A stretch of DNA of 64,000 bases, taken from the NCBI GenBank assembly GCA_017412605.1, contig JAFPWY010000008.1, positions 186,001 to 250,000 of the forward strand, in the 5' to 3' direction. The notes beneath the pieces are model-generated. The model had not been told where the DNA came from, did not search any database, and was given only the letters and a program-made list of their open reading frames with translations. The number at the start of each line of letters is the position of its first letter. Positions within the stretch are counted from its first letter, which is position 1. A program made the translations under genes and the position numbers. Of the stretch, positions 29,982 through 37,441 are shown piece by piece. The stretch is from Fibrobacter sp. (GTDB lineage Bacteria > Fibrobacterota > Fibrobacteria > Fibrobacterales > Fibrobacteraceae).

Positions 29982-30039
29982 GTCTTATTCTCCGCAGCCT
30001 TGAAAGTGTCTAGTTTTCAGATGGAGAACAAGAGCAAAA
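29982..30039 (+). repeat. Direct repeat copy 2
   Basis: Second copy of the 58-bp segment at 29692-29749. Confidence 0.85.
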
Positions 30040-30266
30040 ACTCTATTTTCATTCAAAATATAGATTATTCCGCTATCAAAAGGTGACGCCACGCCCGGAA
30101 GGCAAGAAAAAAGCAAAAAAAACGCAGAATTCAACCGCCTGCAGGGGTCAATTTTCCTCAAAATTGCCAAAATTTCCGCGAAAATCGCCGATTGTCATAA
30201 TATGACATACGAGGAATGTATATTTGTATCGAGAACACTTTACCCCGCCTTTTTTTGCTTGTAGGC

Positions 30267-30278
30267 GGATTGGAGTAG
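30267..30278 (+). promoter_or_regulatory. GGATTGGAGTAG motif before the ORF6N pseudogene
   Basis: Here the motif ends three bases before the ATG, so its GGAG could also act as the ribosome-binding site. Confidence 0.4.
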
Positions 30279-30281
30279 AAG

Positions 30282-30757
30282 ATGAATAACGAAAACACGT
30301 TTTCGATTTTAATGCGCAATGTGGCAGACCGAATTGCATCCGTTCGAAATCATAAAATCATTTTGGATGCCGATGTCGCTTTGTTATATGGTGTAGAGAC
30401 AAAGCGAATCAATGAGGCGGTCAGGAACAATCCTGACAAGTTTCCCTCGACATATATGTTCCAGTTGTCAAAGGACGAAGTTGAAATTTTGCGGACGAAA
30501 ATTTCGTCCACAAATTATTCGGCCAAAAGCAGATCTTTACCCTACGCTTTCACAGAAAAAGGCCTCTATATGCTTGCGACAATCTTAAAAAGCAAGACGG
30601 CGACAAGGAGGAAAAGCATTCGAAAATGCAGCATTTCGGAGAGATTCTCACAAACATCGTTATGCCGGATTTAGAAACAACGGAAACAGAATCCTCGCTG
30701 GAACTGAACTTTATCATAGGCAAGATAAAACATTCCGTAAAGCGTGTTAAGCGATAG
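30282..30757 (+). pseudogene. ORF6N-domain protein, frameshifted with central deletion
   Basis: The N-terminal ~105 residues are a good ORF6N domain (VALLYGVETKRINEAVRNN, FQLSKDEVEIL, YAFTEKGLYMLATILKS). After KSKTAT the frame shifts and the original frame ends at 30674. In another frame, 30615-30757 encodes MQHFGEILTNIV and LELNFIIGKIKHSVKRVKR, which fits the usual C-terminal end of such proteins. The connecting coiled segment (roughly 40 residues) is missing, so this is a deletion or frameshift remnant. ORF6N proteins occur in phages and mobile islands. Confidence 0.75.
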
Positions 30758-30869
30758 ATGAAAAACGGTGCAATCAGCAAGCCGCCATCCTTTAAGACGC
30801 GGCGGATTTCCGCGTGCGCATCGAGAATTCATAAACCGGTGCGAAAACATCCCAAATATTCTTGTTCAT
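30758..30869 (-). pseudogene. Remnant of a class I SAM-dependent methyltransferase gene
   Basis: From an ATG at 30869 the minus strand reads MNKNIWDVFAPVYEFSMR, a typical methyltransferase N-terminus. Directly after, in a shifted frame, it reads DAHAEIRRVLKDGGLLIAPF, the conserved strand after the SAM-binding core. The ~80 residues that should separate them are deleted. It is a short decayed fragment. Confidence 0.65.
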
Positions 30870-30877
30870 AGCAACCT

Positions 30878-32071
30878 CTACCGAGGTAAAATATAGTTAT
30901 AGGCAAATACCGCATTTTTGCGTGCTACGGCATTATCGAGAAATTCGAACATCGTGCGGTAAGCGAAATCGCGAACGTCCTTACGGGAAAGGAATACGTC
31001 GTGCATTCCGTCTTCAACAGTCACTGTCGTAACATCAGGCCCTAGCTTGGGAGCCCATTTTTCTAAGAGATTCACATCGAGCAAGCAGTCGCAGCGCATG
31101 TAGTCTTCGTCCCATTTAACGTTGTTGACCGTGCATCCGCTACGCATCATAAGTATGGGAGACTTGATTTGCATCCCGTTATGGATCCACTTGATTCCCC
31201 TTGTGGTCGCGCGAAGGAAACCGAAGTATTGCTGCGGCCATTCGGCGCTCTTTAATTCCGTGTTGAATTCCCATTCGCCTCTTTCAGTCTTCAAAAGAGA
31301 CGTGTTGTACTTGGGAGATTCTTGTTTTGGTGCCGGAGCATCGGGCATGAGGAGCGCGACGTCCGAAAGAACGGGGAATGCCACATTACGGACAAACCAG
31401 CTGTTTTTGTAGTCGAGGAAGGGACTGTTCAAGACAAACGCCGCAAAATCTTCGCTATTGCGCTCATTCAGGTAATTCGGCGTAATCAAGCCTCCATTGG
31501 AATGCGCGATAATGACAAACGGCAGATTGCTCGAAATGGAATTCCCAGCAATCTTTTTACTGAGCGCCACAGCGGCATCTAATTCGGCATAGTATTCCTT
31601 GACGCTGCGCATATCGGAACGCGGTTCCCCAGCGCGGTACGAACGTCCGTTGTAATGCAGGTCTATCGCAAAGAAAGCGAACCCGGCAGAATCGGACTTT
31701 TCGGCCAATTCTTCTTGGAAAAAGTAATCGTTGTATCCGTGTACATACAAAATAATTCCACGCGGGCTAGAAATCGGCGACACAGCGCGCGGCGAACTCC
31801 CGAAGGGATATTCAATTAACGTCGAATGGAAAACCTTGTCGTAGGGTTTCACTTCAATCGGATAAATCGTGTAAGGAGCGCCAAGTTCCGGATCTACCGA
31901 CTTTTGCGGCAGGGAATTATCAACAAGGGTCTGCAAAGCCGATGTCGTAAGGGGTTTACTGTAGGCCTCATCACGTTTCTTTTCTTTGCAGGCAGCAAGG
32001 CATGCGTTAGCTGATGTGGCAGAAATTAATACGGCTAAAGCCGAGGCAGCGATTATTTTTAATTTGTTCAT
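30878..32071 (-). CDS. Alpha/beta-hydrolase (serine aminopeptidase S33-like) lipoprotein
   Basis: The 397-residue protein has an export signal with a possible lipobox LAAC at residues 25-28. The hydrolase core shows IILYVHGYNDYFFQ (oxyanion region), nucleophile elbow VIIAHSNGGLI (Ser) and a late EDGMHDVFLSRKDVRDFAY with the catalytic His, as in monoglyceride-lipase-like S33 enzymes. It probably hydrolyses an ester at the cell surface or in the periplasm. It is a single-gene unit; the ATTGGAGTAG motif lies 33 bp upstream. Substrate unknown. Confidence 0.83.
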   Translation of the reverse strand: MNKLKIIAASALAVLISATSANACLAACKEKKRDEAYSKPLTTSALQTLVDNSLPQKSVDPELGAPYTIYPIEVKPYDKVFHSTLIEYPFGSSPRAVSPISSPRGIILYVHGYNDYFFQEELAEKSDSAGFAFFAIDLHYNGRSYRAGEPRSDMRSVKEYYAELDAAVALSKKIAGNSISSNLPFVIIAHSNGGLITPNYLNERNSEDFAAFVLNSPFLDYKNSWFVRNVAFPVLSDVALLMPDAPAPKQESPKYNTSLLKTERGEWEFNTELKSAEWPQQYFGFLRATTRGIKWIHNGMQIKSPILMMRSGCTVNNVKWDEDYMRCDCLLDVNLLEKWAPKLGPDVTTVTVEDGMHDVFLSRKDVRDFAYRTMFEFLDNAVARKNAVFAYNYILPR

Positions 32072-32103
32072 GCCAGAACAATAATAAAGCGGGCAAATCC
32101 GTT

Positions 32104-32115
32104 CTACTCCAATTA
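32104..32115 (-). promoter_or_regulatory. TAATTGGAGTAG motif upstream of the hydrolase gene
   Basis: Minus-strand copy of the repeated motif, ending 32 bp before the start codon at 32071. Confidence 0.5.
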
Positions 32116-32141
32116 GGCCAAACGAAATCCGTAGGGATTAT

Positions 32142-33164
32142 TCACACAAGACATTTTGATGACAAGGCGAATTTTATTTTTTTTATAATATTCCCATTCG
32201 TCTTCCGCATAGCATTAGAAAGTCCACGGAAATACTTTAATGTAAGGGCAACCAACGAATCCCCTTCGGGGCGAAGGCTCGCAACGCATTGCGAAAGCGC
32301 CGATACCGCGGAAAGTTTCATAGCTTGCAATATCCCGACAAGCAAGGCTCCTTCTGTTATGCCAAAAGAAAATACAGAATAAAGAACCTTGCCAGAGGGG
32401 ACTAGAATATTTGCAAAGACAACGAAAAGCCACATAACAAGATGCGGAGTAAGCAGAATTTTTCGTCCCGAAACTCTTTGAGCAATTACAGAAGCGACAA
32501 GGCACACCCCTAGGATTTTCAAGTCATCCAGCATCAAGATAAACACAGCAGCAATTGCTATTACGACAGCAGTTGTAACCACAAAGGATTTTTTATGAAG
32601 GCAAATTTTCGATGCATTTTCACTCAATGTCGGGGCAATTTGGGGAATATGTAAGTGAAGTGCCATAAAAGCCGTAAGGATTCCCGCAAAAAGCGAAAAA
32701 AGAACCATAGGGCCAAGCAATGCATACGTACCCTCACCCAGATAAAGGCTCGCCAAGGCTATTTGCACAACAGAACTTGCCGAAGCACCCGCTATCGAAA
32801 TTCCATAAAGAGAAATAAATCTTATTTTCCCTGAATTTCTCCAGCTAAAGAGGTGATAAAGAGTATACATGACAATCGCTGAACTCACAGACTGCCCCAA
32901 CGAAAGCAAGAAAAACGGAGTAAGTAACGTCCCCGCCATAAGGGATGCCGCAAACGCCTTTATCACCGAAAGCAATATGTAAGAAGGGAATGGCAGTGTG
33001 AAGGACAAAAGCATTACGACATTGCCTAGCCCAAGCCTAAAAAAGGGAAGCGTTCGTGGAAGGAACATCTCGGCATACGAGAAAAGCAGAGCCAAAGCGC
33101 CTAGATAAGCGATATATTCTTTTTCACGCATCCATTTCGATGTCTGTTCATTGAGCAATGGCAT
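32142..33164 (-). CDS. Gx transporter / heptaprenyl-PP synthase component I-like membrane protein (EetB-like)
   Basis: The protein (340 residues from the ATG at 33164) has an N-terminal block of about five helices matching the Hpre_diP_synt_I / Gx transporter family (EYIAYLGALALLFSYAEMFLP, FFRLGLGNVVML, LSVIKAFAASLMAGTLLTP) and a C-terminal block of further helices. I prefer the ATG at 33164 because GGAGGG lies 6 bp upstream; a start at 33194 is in frame. It overlaps the NusG-II gene by 17 bp. The same pair, Gx plus NusG-II, forms the EetB/EetA membrane unit of flavin-based extracellular electron-transfer loci; that role is inferred from the neighbouring ApbE and flavo-lipoprotein. Confidence 0.82.
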   Translation of the reverse strand: MPLLNEQTSKWMREKEYIAYLGALALLFSYAEMFLPRTLPFFRLGLGNVVMLLSFTLPFPSYILLSVIKAFAASLMAGTLLTPFFLLSLGQSVSSAIVMYTLYHLFSWRNSGKIRFISLYGISIAGASASSVVQIALASLYLGEGTYALLGPMVLFSLFAGILTAFMALHLHIPQIAPTLSENASKICLHKKSFVVTTAVVIAIAAVFILMLDDLKILGVCLVASVIAQRVSGRKILLTPHLVMWLFVVFANILVPSGKVLYSVFSFGITEGALLVGILQAMKLSAVSALSQCVASLRPEGDSLVALTLKYFRGLSNAMRKTNGNIIKKIKFALSSKCLV

Positions 33165-33522
33165 CGTAGCCCTCCGAATCTTCGACATGGACAATAACCT
33201 TGTTGGGGAGGCAAACTAGCGTTTTACCGAATCCTTGGCGGATGCAAGTTTTGTTCTTGCATGGAGAACTTATAATATGCGTGCGCCCACCCTTAATTTC
33301 TATGACCGTTTCACCAAGATGTCCTTTGACGCGATGGATTCCGTCTTCCTTTAAACTGAACTCATAAACACCGCCTTCAGCATGCACCGTAATCTTATCA
33401 CCCGACACGCGCAGGGAATCTTGCATGACATAAATTGCACCAACGAGAATCAAGGCAAAAAGCAGATAATCTAAAGGTCTTGTCTCTTGAAAAATTTTTG
33501 TAAAAATCCATTTTGCACGCAT
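33148..33522 (-). CDS. NusG domain II-containing membrane protein (EetA-like)
   Basis: From the ATG at 33522 the protein has 124 residues with one membrane anchor (PLDYLLFALILVGAIYVM) and an extracytoplasmic NusG_II domain ending with the conserved pair SSPCKNKTCIRQGFG (two Cys) and CLPNKVIVHV. NusG_II proteins pair with Gx/HepS-I proteins in Rnf-, ApbE- and EET-linked loci. The operator-like palindrome at 33555-33571 lies 33 bp upstream, shared with the divergent apbE gene. It overlaps the Gx gene, so the two form a coupled unit. Confidence 0.85.
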   Translation of the reverse strand: MRAKWIFTKIFQETRPLDYLLFALILVGAIYVMQDSLRVSGDKITVHAEGGVYEFSLKEDGIHRVKGHLGETVIEIKGGRTHIISSPCKNKTCIRQGFGKTLVCLPNKVIVHVEDSEGYDAIAQ

Positions 33523-33554
33523 CGACACCAAATATAAATTCTAAATTAAGATTT

Positions 33555-33571
33555 GTTTAGACCAGTCTAAC
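33555..33571. promoter_or_regulatory. DtxR-type operator between eetA-like gene and apbE
   Basis: GTTTAGACCAGTCTAAC is a near-perfect inverted repeat in the 51-bp divergent gap. It ends 2 bp before the apbE ATG. Confidence 0.65.
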
Positions 33572-33573
33572 TT

Positions 33574-34617
33574 ATGAAGTTCATTATCGCAAAAAAATAT
33601 CTACCATTCACATTGGCCGCGTTGTTTTTTATTTCTTGTTCCAAAGAAGAAACCGCAAAGCCGGCCCCCTCGCCATCGGAAAACGTAAAATCCTTTGAAG
33701 CCATGAACACCTTCATGACCATCAAAAGCTACGGCCCAAATGCCAGCGAGGCAAACGATTCCGCAGAAGTTCTTGTACAACAACTGGAATCATTACTTTC
33801 TACCACTAGGGATTCTAGCCATATTTACAAGCTGAACCACTCCGAAAGATATCCCGTGCAAGTCGATGCCAAGGTTAAGAAACTAGCCGATTTCTCCTTA
33901 GAAATGGCCAAAGAGACAGACGGAGCTTTAAATCCCGTACTCTATCCCATTGTACACGCCTGGGGGTTTACCACCGAGAATTACAGGGTTCCCTCTGACA
34001 GTGAAATACAGAATATTTTGCCCTTGACTGACTACAATCAGGTCAAAATTTCGGAAACCGGAATTTCAATGAAACCTGGAATGATGATGGATCTAGGAGC
34101 CGTCGGAAAAGGATACACCGGAGACCAAATTCTTGCCTTGTTAAAATCCAAGGGAATGACTTCGGCCATTCTGGATTTAGGCGGCAACGTCCAGACTCTC
34201 GGGTGCAAAAAAGACGGGAAAAAATGGAAAGTGGGTATCACCAATCCTTGGGACGGTCCCCCTATCGGAGGCATAGAAGTCTGCGACATGGCCGTTATTA
34301 CCAGCGGAGGTTACGAAAGATTCTTTGAAAAGGAAGGAAATCGTTACATTCACATCTTTGACGGAAAAAAAGGAAAAACCGTAGAAAACGGTTTGTCGGC
34401 GGTTACAATTATCGCAAAAAGCGGACTTTATGCCGATGCACTGAGCACCGCCCTATTTGTCATGGGCGAAGAAAGCGCCATTGAATTTTGGAAAAAAAAT
34501 CGTAACAAATTCCAGATGCTTTTGTTGCGCGAAGACAAAAGTGCTATTTACACTAATGAACTTGAGTCTGTTATAAAATTTACCTATAACATAAACAATA
34601 GAATAGTCATCGACTAG
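33574..34617 (+). CDS. apbE: FAD:protein FMN transferase (ApbE) lipoprotein
   Basis: The 347-residue lipoprotein (lipobox FISC, Cys22) has the ApbE motifs in order: MNTFMTIKSYG, HAWGF, DLGAVGKGYTGDQIL, AILDLGGNVQTLG, TSGGYERFF, and the metal-site region YADALSTALFVMG. It transfers FMN from FAD to Thr/Ser of target proteins on the outer side of the membrane. The downstream lipoprotein carries two Asp-x-x-Thr-x-Ala-Thr sites that fit its target motif. No ribosome-binding site is seen; the operator abuts the ATG, so the mRNA may be leaderless. Confidence 0.95.
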   Translation: MKFIIAKKYLPFTLAALFFISCSKEETAKPAPSPSENVKSFEAMNTFMTIKSYGPNASEANDSAEVLVQQLESLLSTTRDSSHIYKLNHSERYPVQVDAKVKKLADFSLEMAKETDGALNPVLYPIVHAWGFTTENYRVPSDSEIQNILPLTDYNQVKISETGISMKPGMMMDLGAVGKGYTGDQILALLKSKGMTSAILDLGGNVQTLGCKKDGKKWKVGITNPWDGPPIGGIEVCDMAVITSGGYERFFEKEGNRYIHIFDGKKGKTVENGLSAVTIIAKSGLYADALSTALFVMGEESAIEFWKKNRNKFQMLLLREDKSAIYTNELESVIKFTYNINNRIVID

Positions 34618-34663
34618 TTATTTATTGGCGACAAAATTTTATCGCACATCAATTTTTTTTAAA

Positions 34664-34699
34664 TTAGCCTCATCTAACAATAACTTAGCCCAGTCTAAC
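34664..34699. promoter_or_regulatory. Tandem DtxR-type operators before the flavo-lipoprotein gene
   Basis: TTAGCCTCATCTAAC (34664-34678) and CTTAGCCCAGTCTAAC (34684-34699) are two imperfect palindromes of the same class as 33555, spaced two helical turns apart. Confidence 0.6.
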
Positions 34700-34726
34700 C
34701 ACGACTGGCAGTCCAATGAGGTAAAA

Positions 34727-37267
34727 ATGAAAAAAACAACCGCTATAAGAACGGCAGGATTATCCTGCGCGCTCGCATTCGGCCTGACCGCATGCGGTGA
34801 CGATGTCACCAAGTACTACGATTCCGAAGGGAGAGAAATGTCAGTTACTGACACTCTTCTAGTAAAGGAAGTCATCACAGACTACGATACCATCGTGGTA
34901 ACCGAGGTGATTACTAAAAAAGACACCATAAAGGCGACCGATGTCATCACGAAAAAAGACACCATAAAAGTGACCGACGCCATCACTAAAAAAGACACCG
35001 TGAAAGTGACCGACGTGATTACGAAAACGGACACTGTGAAAACAACCATTGTCATAAAGGACACTATCCGCGATACCATCAAGGTGGAAGTCATTCCCGA
35101 GATCCCGGAAGCAGACCTAGTCTATGGTACAGTAAATTTGACCTATGCTCAGTTCTACTATGGAGAAGTAAACAACGTAGATCCAGAATTGTACGCTACA
35201 ACTGGAATTTACGACAAAGCAAGCATCCCCGATTCATTTGATGGTTATGACGCATTCACCAGCGCAACCACAAACAAGTACAAGAATTTCGGCCAGCTCG
35301 ACGCAGACGTTGGAGAAAAAACGACCGAACTGAAGGGAGTCAAGGCTGTAAATGTGGCCATCAGCAAAGCCCTTTACGACGAAGTGAAGAACAATGGATC
35401 TGAAAACGATAATAGTGATTTGTACAAGCTCGTTTCCGCAATAACTGTCATCGAAGACGCTCCAGCCGAATATAAGGTCATCAACTCCAGCGGCGTATTG
35501 AGCAAAACCATCGGAAAGACCATCACGCGAGCAGCCTCGCCTACAATCACCTCCAGCTCTAACTGGGGTAATTACATGGTTGTCATTCCAGGCATAGACA
35601 TTACGGAAGCCAACACGAACAATTTACAAGGTATCGTTTTGGAAACCGAAGACGGCGAAAGCTACGGACTCATTCACCTCGGAAACATCTGGATGGACGT
35701 CCGCGAATTCGCATTCAGCGTCACCGAATTCATGGGCGGACACGGTGCGCAGCCATACAAAGCGACCACAGATATCGCAGGCAAGCGCATTTCTTCCATC
35801 CGTTACCTGCTCAAGGACGCTCCCGACGTCGTCTTGTCTACGAGTCTCTATATTCCCGTACAGGTTCCCGTTACGGCTGCCGTCGCCGAAGATAACGGCA
35901 GCATAACCTTCACGGCCGACGCTGCTATCGGCAATTACCGTTCTGCCAGCCTGAAGCTGGTCAGCTACTCCGTTGGTTCTGGCAGGAACGCGGTGACAAC
36001 AAATATCGCTAACGGTAGCGCCTTCAGCACTCGCTCAACCAGCATTAAATTCCCGACAGACGGTCTCAAGGCTGGCAGTTATACATTCACATTCGAAGAT
36101 GTCAACGGAATTGCCGCTACATGCAATGTCAAGGTAACACTCGAACAGGACGGAGCACCGGTTGAAGACCTGTCCGGTATACTTTACGGCACGGTGAACC
36201 TGACTTATGCGCAGTTCTTTAATGGCGAAATCAACGATATTGCCGCAAACGAAACCGCGACTGCCGGAAACTACAACGCAACAAGTGTTGCCGCTTGGGT
36301 CGAAGAAGATTACGACGCATTCACCAGTGCGACAAAGAGCAAGTACACCTTCTACGGTCAGGTTGACGCAGAAGTCGGCGAAGCCACATCTCAGTTGAAA
36401 GGCGTAAAGGAAGTGAATGTCGCCATCAGCAAGGCTCTTTATGCCGATGTGCAGAAGAAAATTGCAGCAGACGCCCAAGAAACCGACGGAAACGATCTCA
36501 TCGCTTTGGTCAAGGCCGCCACATGGGGAACAGAAAAGCCCGCAGAATACAAGGTCATCAACCCTGACGGATCCGTCAGCAAGACCCAGGGTGTAACCTA
36601 TAGCAGAAAAGCATCCACTGAACCCACCATATCAACTTCGTCCAACTGGGGTAATTACCTGGTTCAGGTGAATGGAATCGACATTGTCGAAGCCAACATG
36701 AAAAATCTGCAATCCATTATCCTTGAAACCGAAGATGGAGTAAAATACGGCCTTATTCACTTGGGCAACATCTTTAACAACGCTGGTGAGTTCGCATTCA
36801 GCGTAGCTGCCATGACGGAACCTCACGGCAACCATGTTCCATACTTGTCGACTGAAGATATCGAGGGCAAACGCATCGTCAAAATTCTTTACATGCTGAA
36901 GGACGCTAACGACATAGAACTTTCGACTAGCATTTATGTGCCAGTTCGCATTGGCGTAAGTGCAAATGCTGAATCCGTTTCCGTGGGCGATGAAATCACC
37001 TTTACGGTCGATGACGCGATTTCCAACTACACAAGCGCCAAGCTCAAGTTGGTAAGCTACACAGTGGGATCCGGCAGAAATGCAAAAACAACTGCTATCG
37101 AAAATGGGGGAACGTTCAGTTCTAGGGCAAAGAGCATTAAATTCGACACCTCCGTGTTGACAGTCTCCGAAGAAACCTCTTACAAGTTCAACTTTACTGA
37201 TGCCTCCGGAATCCTCTCCGGGACGTCGGTAACGGTAGCTGTTAAGCCAGCATCTTCTGAAGAATAA
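34727..37267 (+). CDS. Two-domain lipoprotein with predicted flavinylation sites (PplA/Tp47-C-like)
   Basis: From the ATG at 34727 (GAGG ribosome-binding site) the protein has 846 residues: lipobox LTAC (Cys23), five 12-residue repeats of the type VITKKDTIKVTD (49-108), then two homologous units starting YGTVNLTYAQF (about 132 and 486). Each unit holds a DAFTSAT site (Asp175-Thr181 and Asp530-Thr536) in the register of the DxxSGAT sites flavinylated by ApbE in NqrC/RnfG. The unit resembles Tp47 domain-C proteins of gut bacteria. It follows apbE by 109 bp with its own tandem operators. Likely an outer-surface electron carrier; alternative, a heme- or peptidoglycan-binding lipoprotein. Confidence 0.72.
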   Translation: MKKTTAIRTAGLSCALAFGLTACGDDVTKYYDSEGREMSVTDTLLVKEVITDYDTIVVTEVITKKDTIKATDVITKKDTIKVTDAITKKDTVKVTDVITKTDTVKTTIVIKDTIRDTIKVEVIPEIPEADLVYGTVNLTYAQFYYGEVNNVDPELYATTGIYDKASIPDSFDGYDAFTSATTNKYKNFGQLDADVGEKTTELKGVKAVNVAISKALYDEVKNNGSENDNSDLYKLVSAITVIEDAPAEYKVINSSGVLSKTIGKTITRAASPTITSSSNWGNYMVVIPGIDITEANTNNLQGIVLETEDGESYGLIHLGNIWMDVREFAFSVTEFMGGHGAQPYKATTDIAGKRISSIRYLLKDAPDVVLSTSLYIPVQVPVTAAVAEDNGSITFTADAAIGNYRSASLKLVSYSVGSGRNAVTTNIANGSAFSTRSTSIKFPTDGLKAGSYTFTFEDVNGIAATCNVKVTLEQDGAPVEDLSGILYGTVNLTYAQFFNGEINDIAANETATAGNYNATSVAAWVEEDYDAFTSATKSKYTFYGQVDAEVGEATSQLKGVKEVNVAISKALYADVQKKIAADAQETDGNDLIALVKAATWGTEKPAEYKVINPDGSVSKTQGVTYSRKASTEPTISTSSNWGNYLVQVNGIDIVEANMKNLQSIILETEDGVKYGLIHLGNIFNNAGEFAFSVAAMTEPHGNHVPYLSTEDIEGKRIVKILYMLKDANDIELSTSIYVPVRIGVSANAESVSVGDEITFTVDDAISNYTSAKLKLVSYTVGSGRNAKTTAIENGGTFSSRAKSIKFDTSVLTVSEETSYKFNFTDASGILSGTSVTVAVKPASSEE

Positions 37268-37285
37268 CCTCTAAATTCCACCTAC

Positions 37286-37320
37286 AAAAGCCGCAAAGAG
37301 AAATCTTTGCGGCTTTTTGT
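37286..37320 (+). terminator. Intrinsic terminator after the flavo-lipoprotein gene
   Basis: AAAAGCCGCAAAGA / TCTTTGCGGCTTTTT hairpin followed by T-run. Confidence 0.9.
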
Positions 37321-37332
37321 ATAGACAGAAAA

Positions 37333-37357
37333 CCCGCCGCGGCATTCGCCGGGCGGG
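37333..37357 (-). terminator. Probable terminator of the minus-strand OM protein gene
   Basis: CCCGCC....GGGCGGG hairpin; on the minus strand it is followed by TTTTCTG. Confidence 0.6.
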
Positions 37358-37441
37358 AGATCAACCCATCTTTCGCCTTCAAGGAGACACAGCCAAAAAA
37401 ACGAAAGAGGAGATTTTATGGCAAAAAGTATTAGTTTTTAA

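Larger units (their letters stand above)
29464..30281. other. 818-bp noncoding stretch with duplicated segment and hairpin
   Basis: No credible gene on either strand. It holds the promoter region of the methylase (left end), a 58-bp duplication (29692-29749 and 29982-30039), a long hairpin at 29810-29883, an AT-rich palindromic promoter-like segment TGTCATAATATGACA near 30194, and the ATTGGAGTAG motif at its right end. Confidence 0.7.

Noticed and set aside
29692-30039. CRISPR repeats or tracrRNA
   Set aside because: Only two copies 290 bp apart, no cas gene within 30 kb; kept as unexplained repeat.
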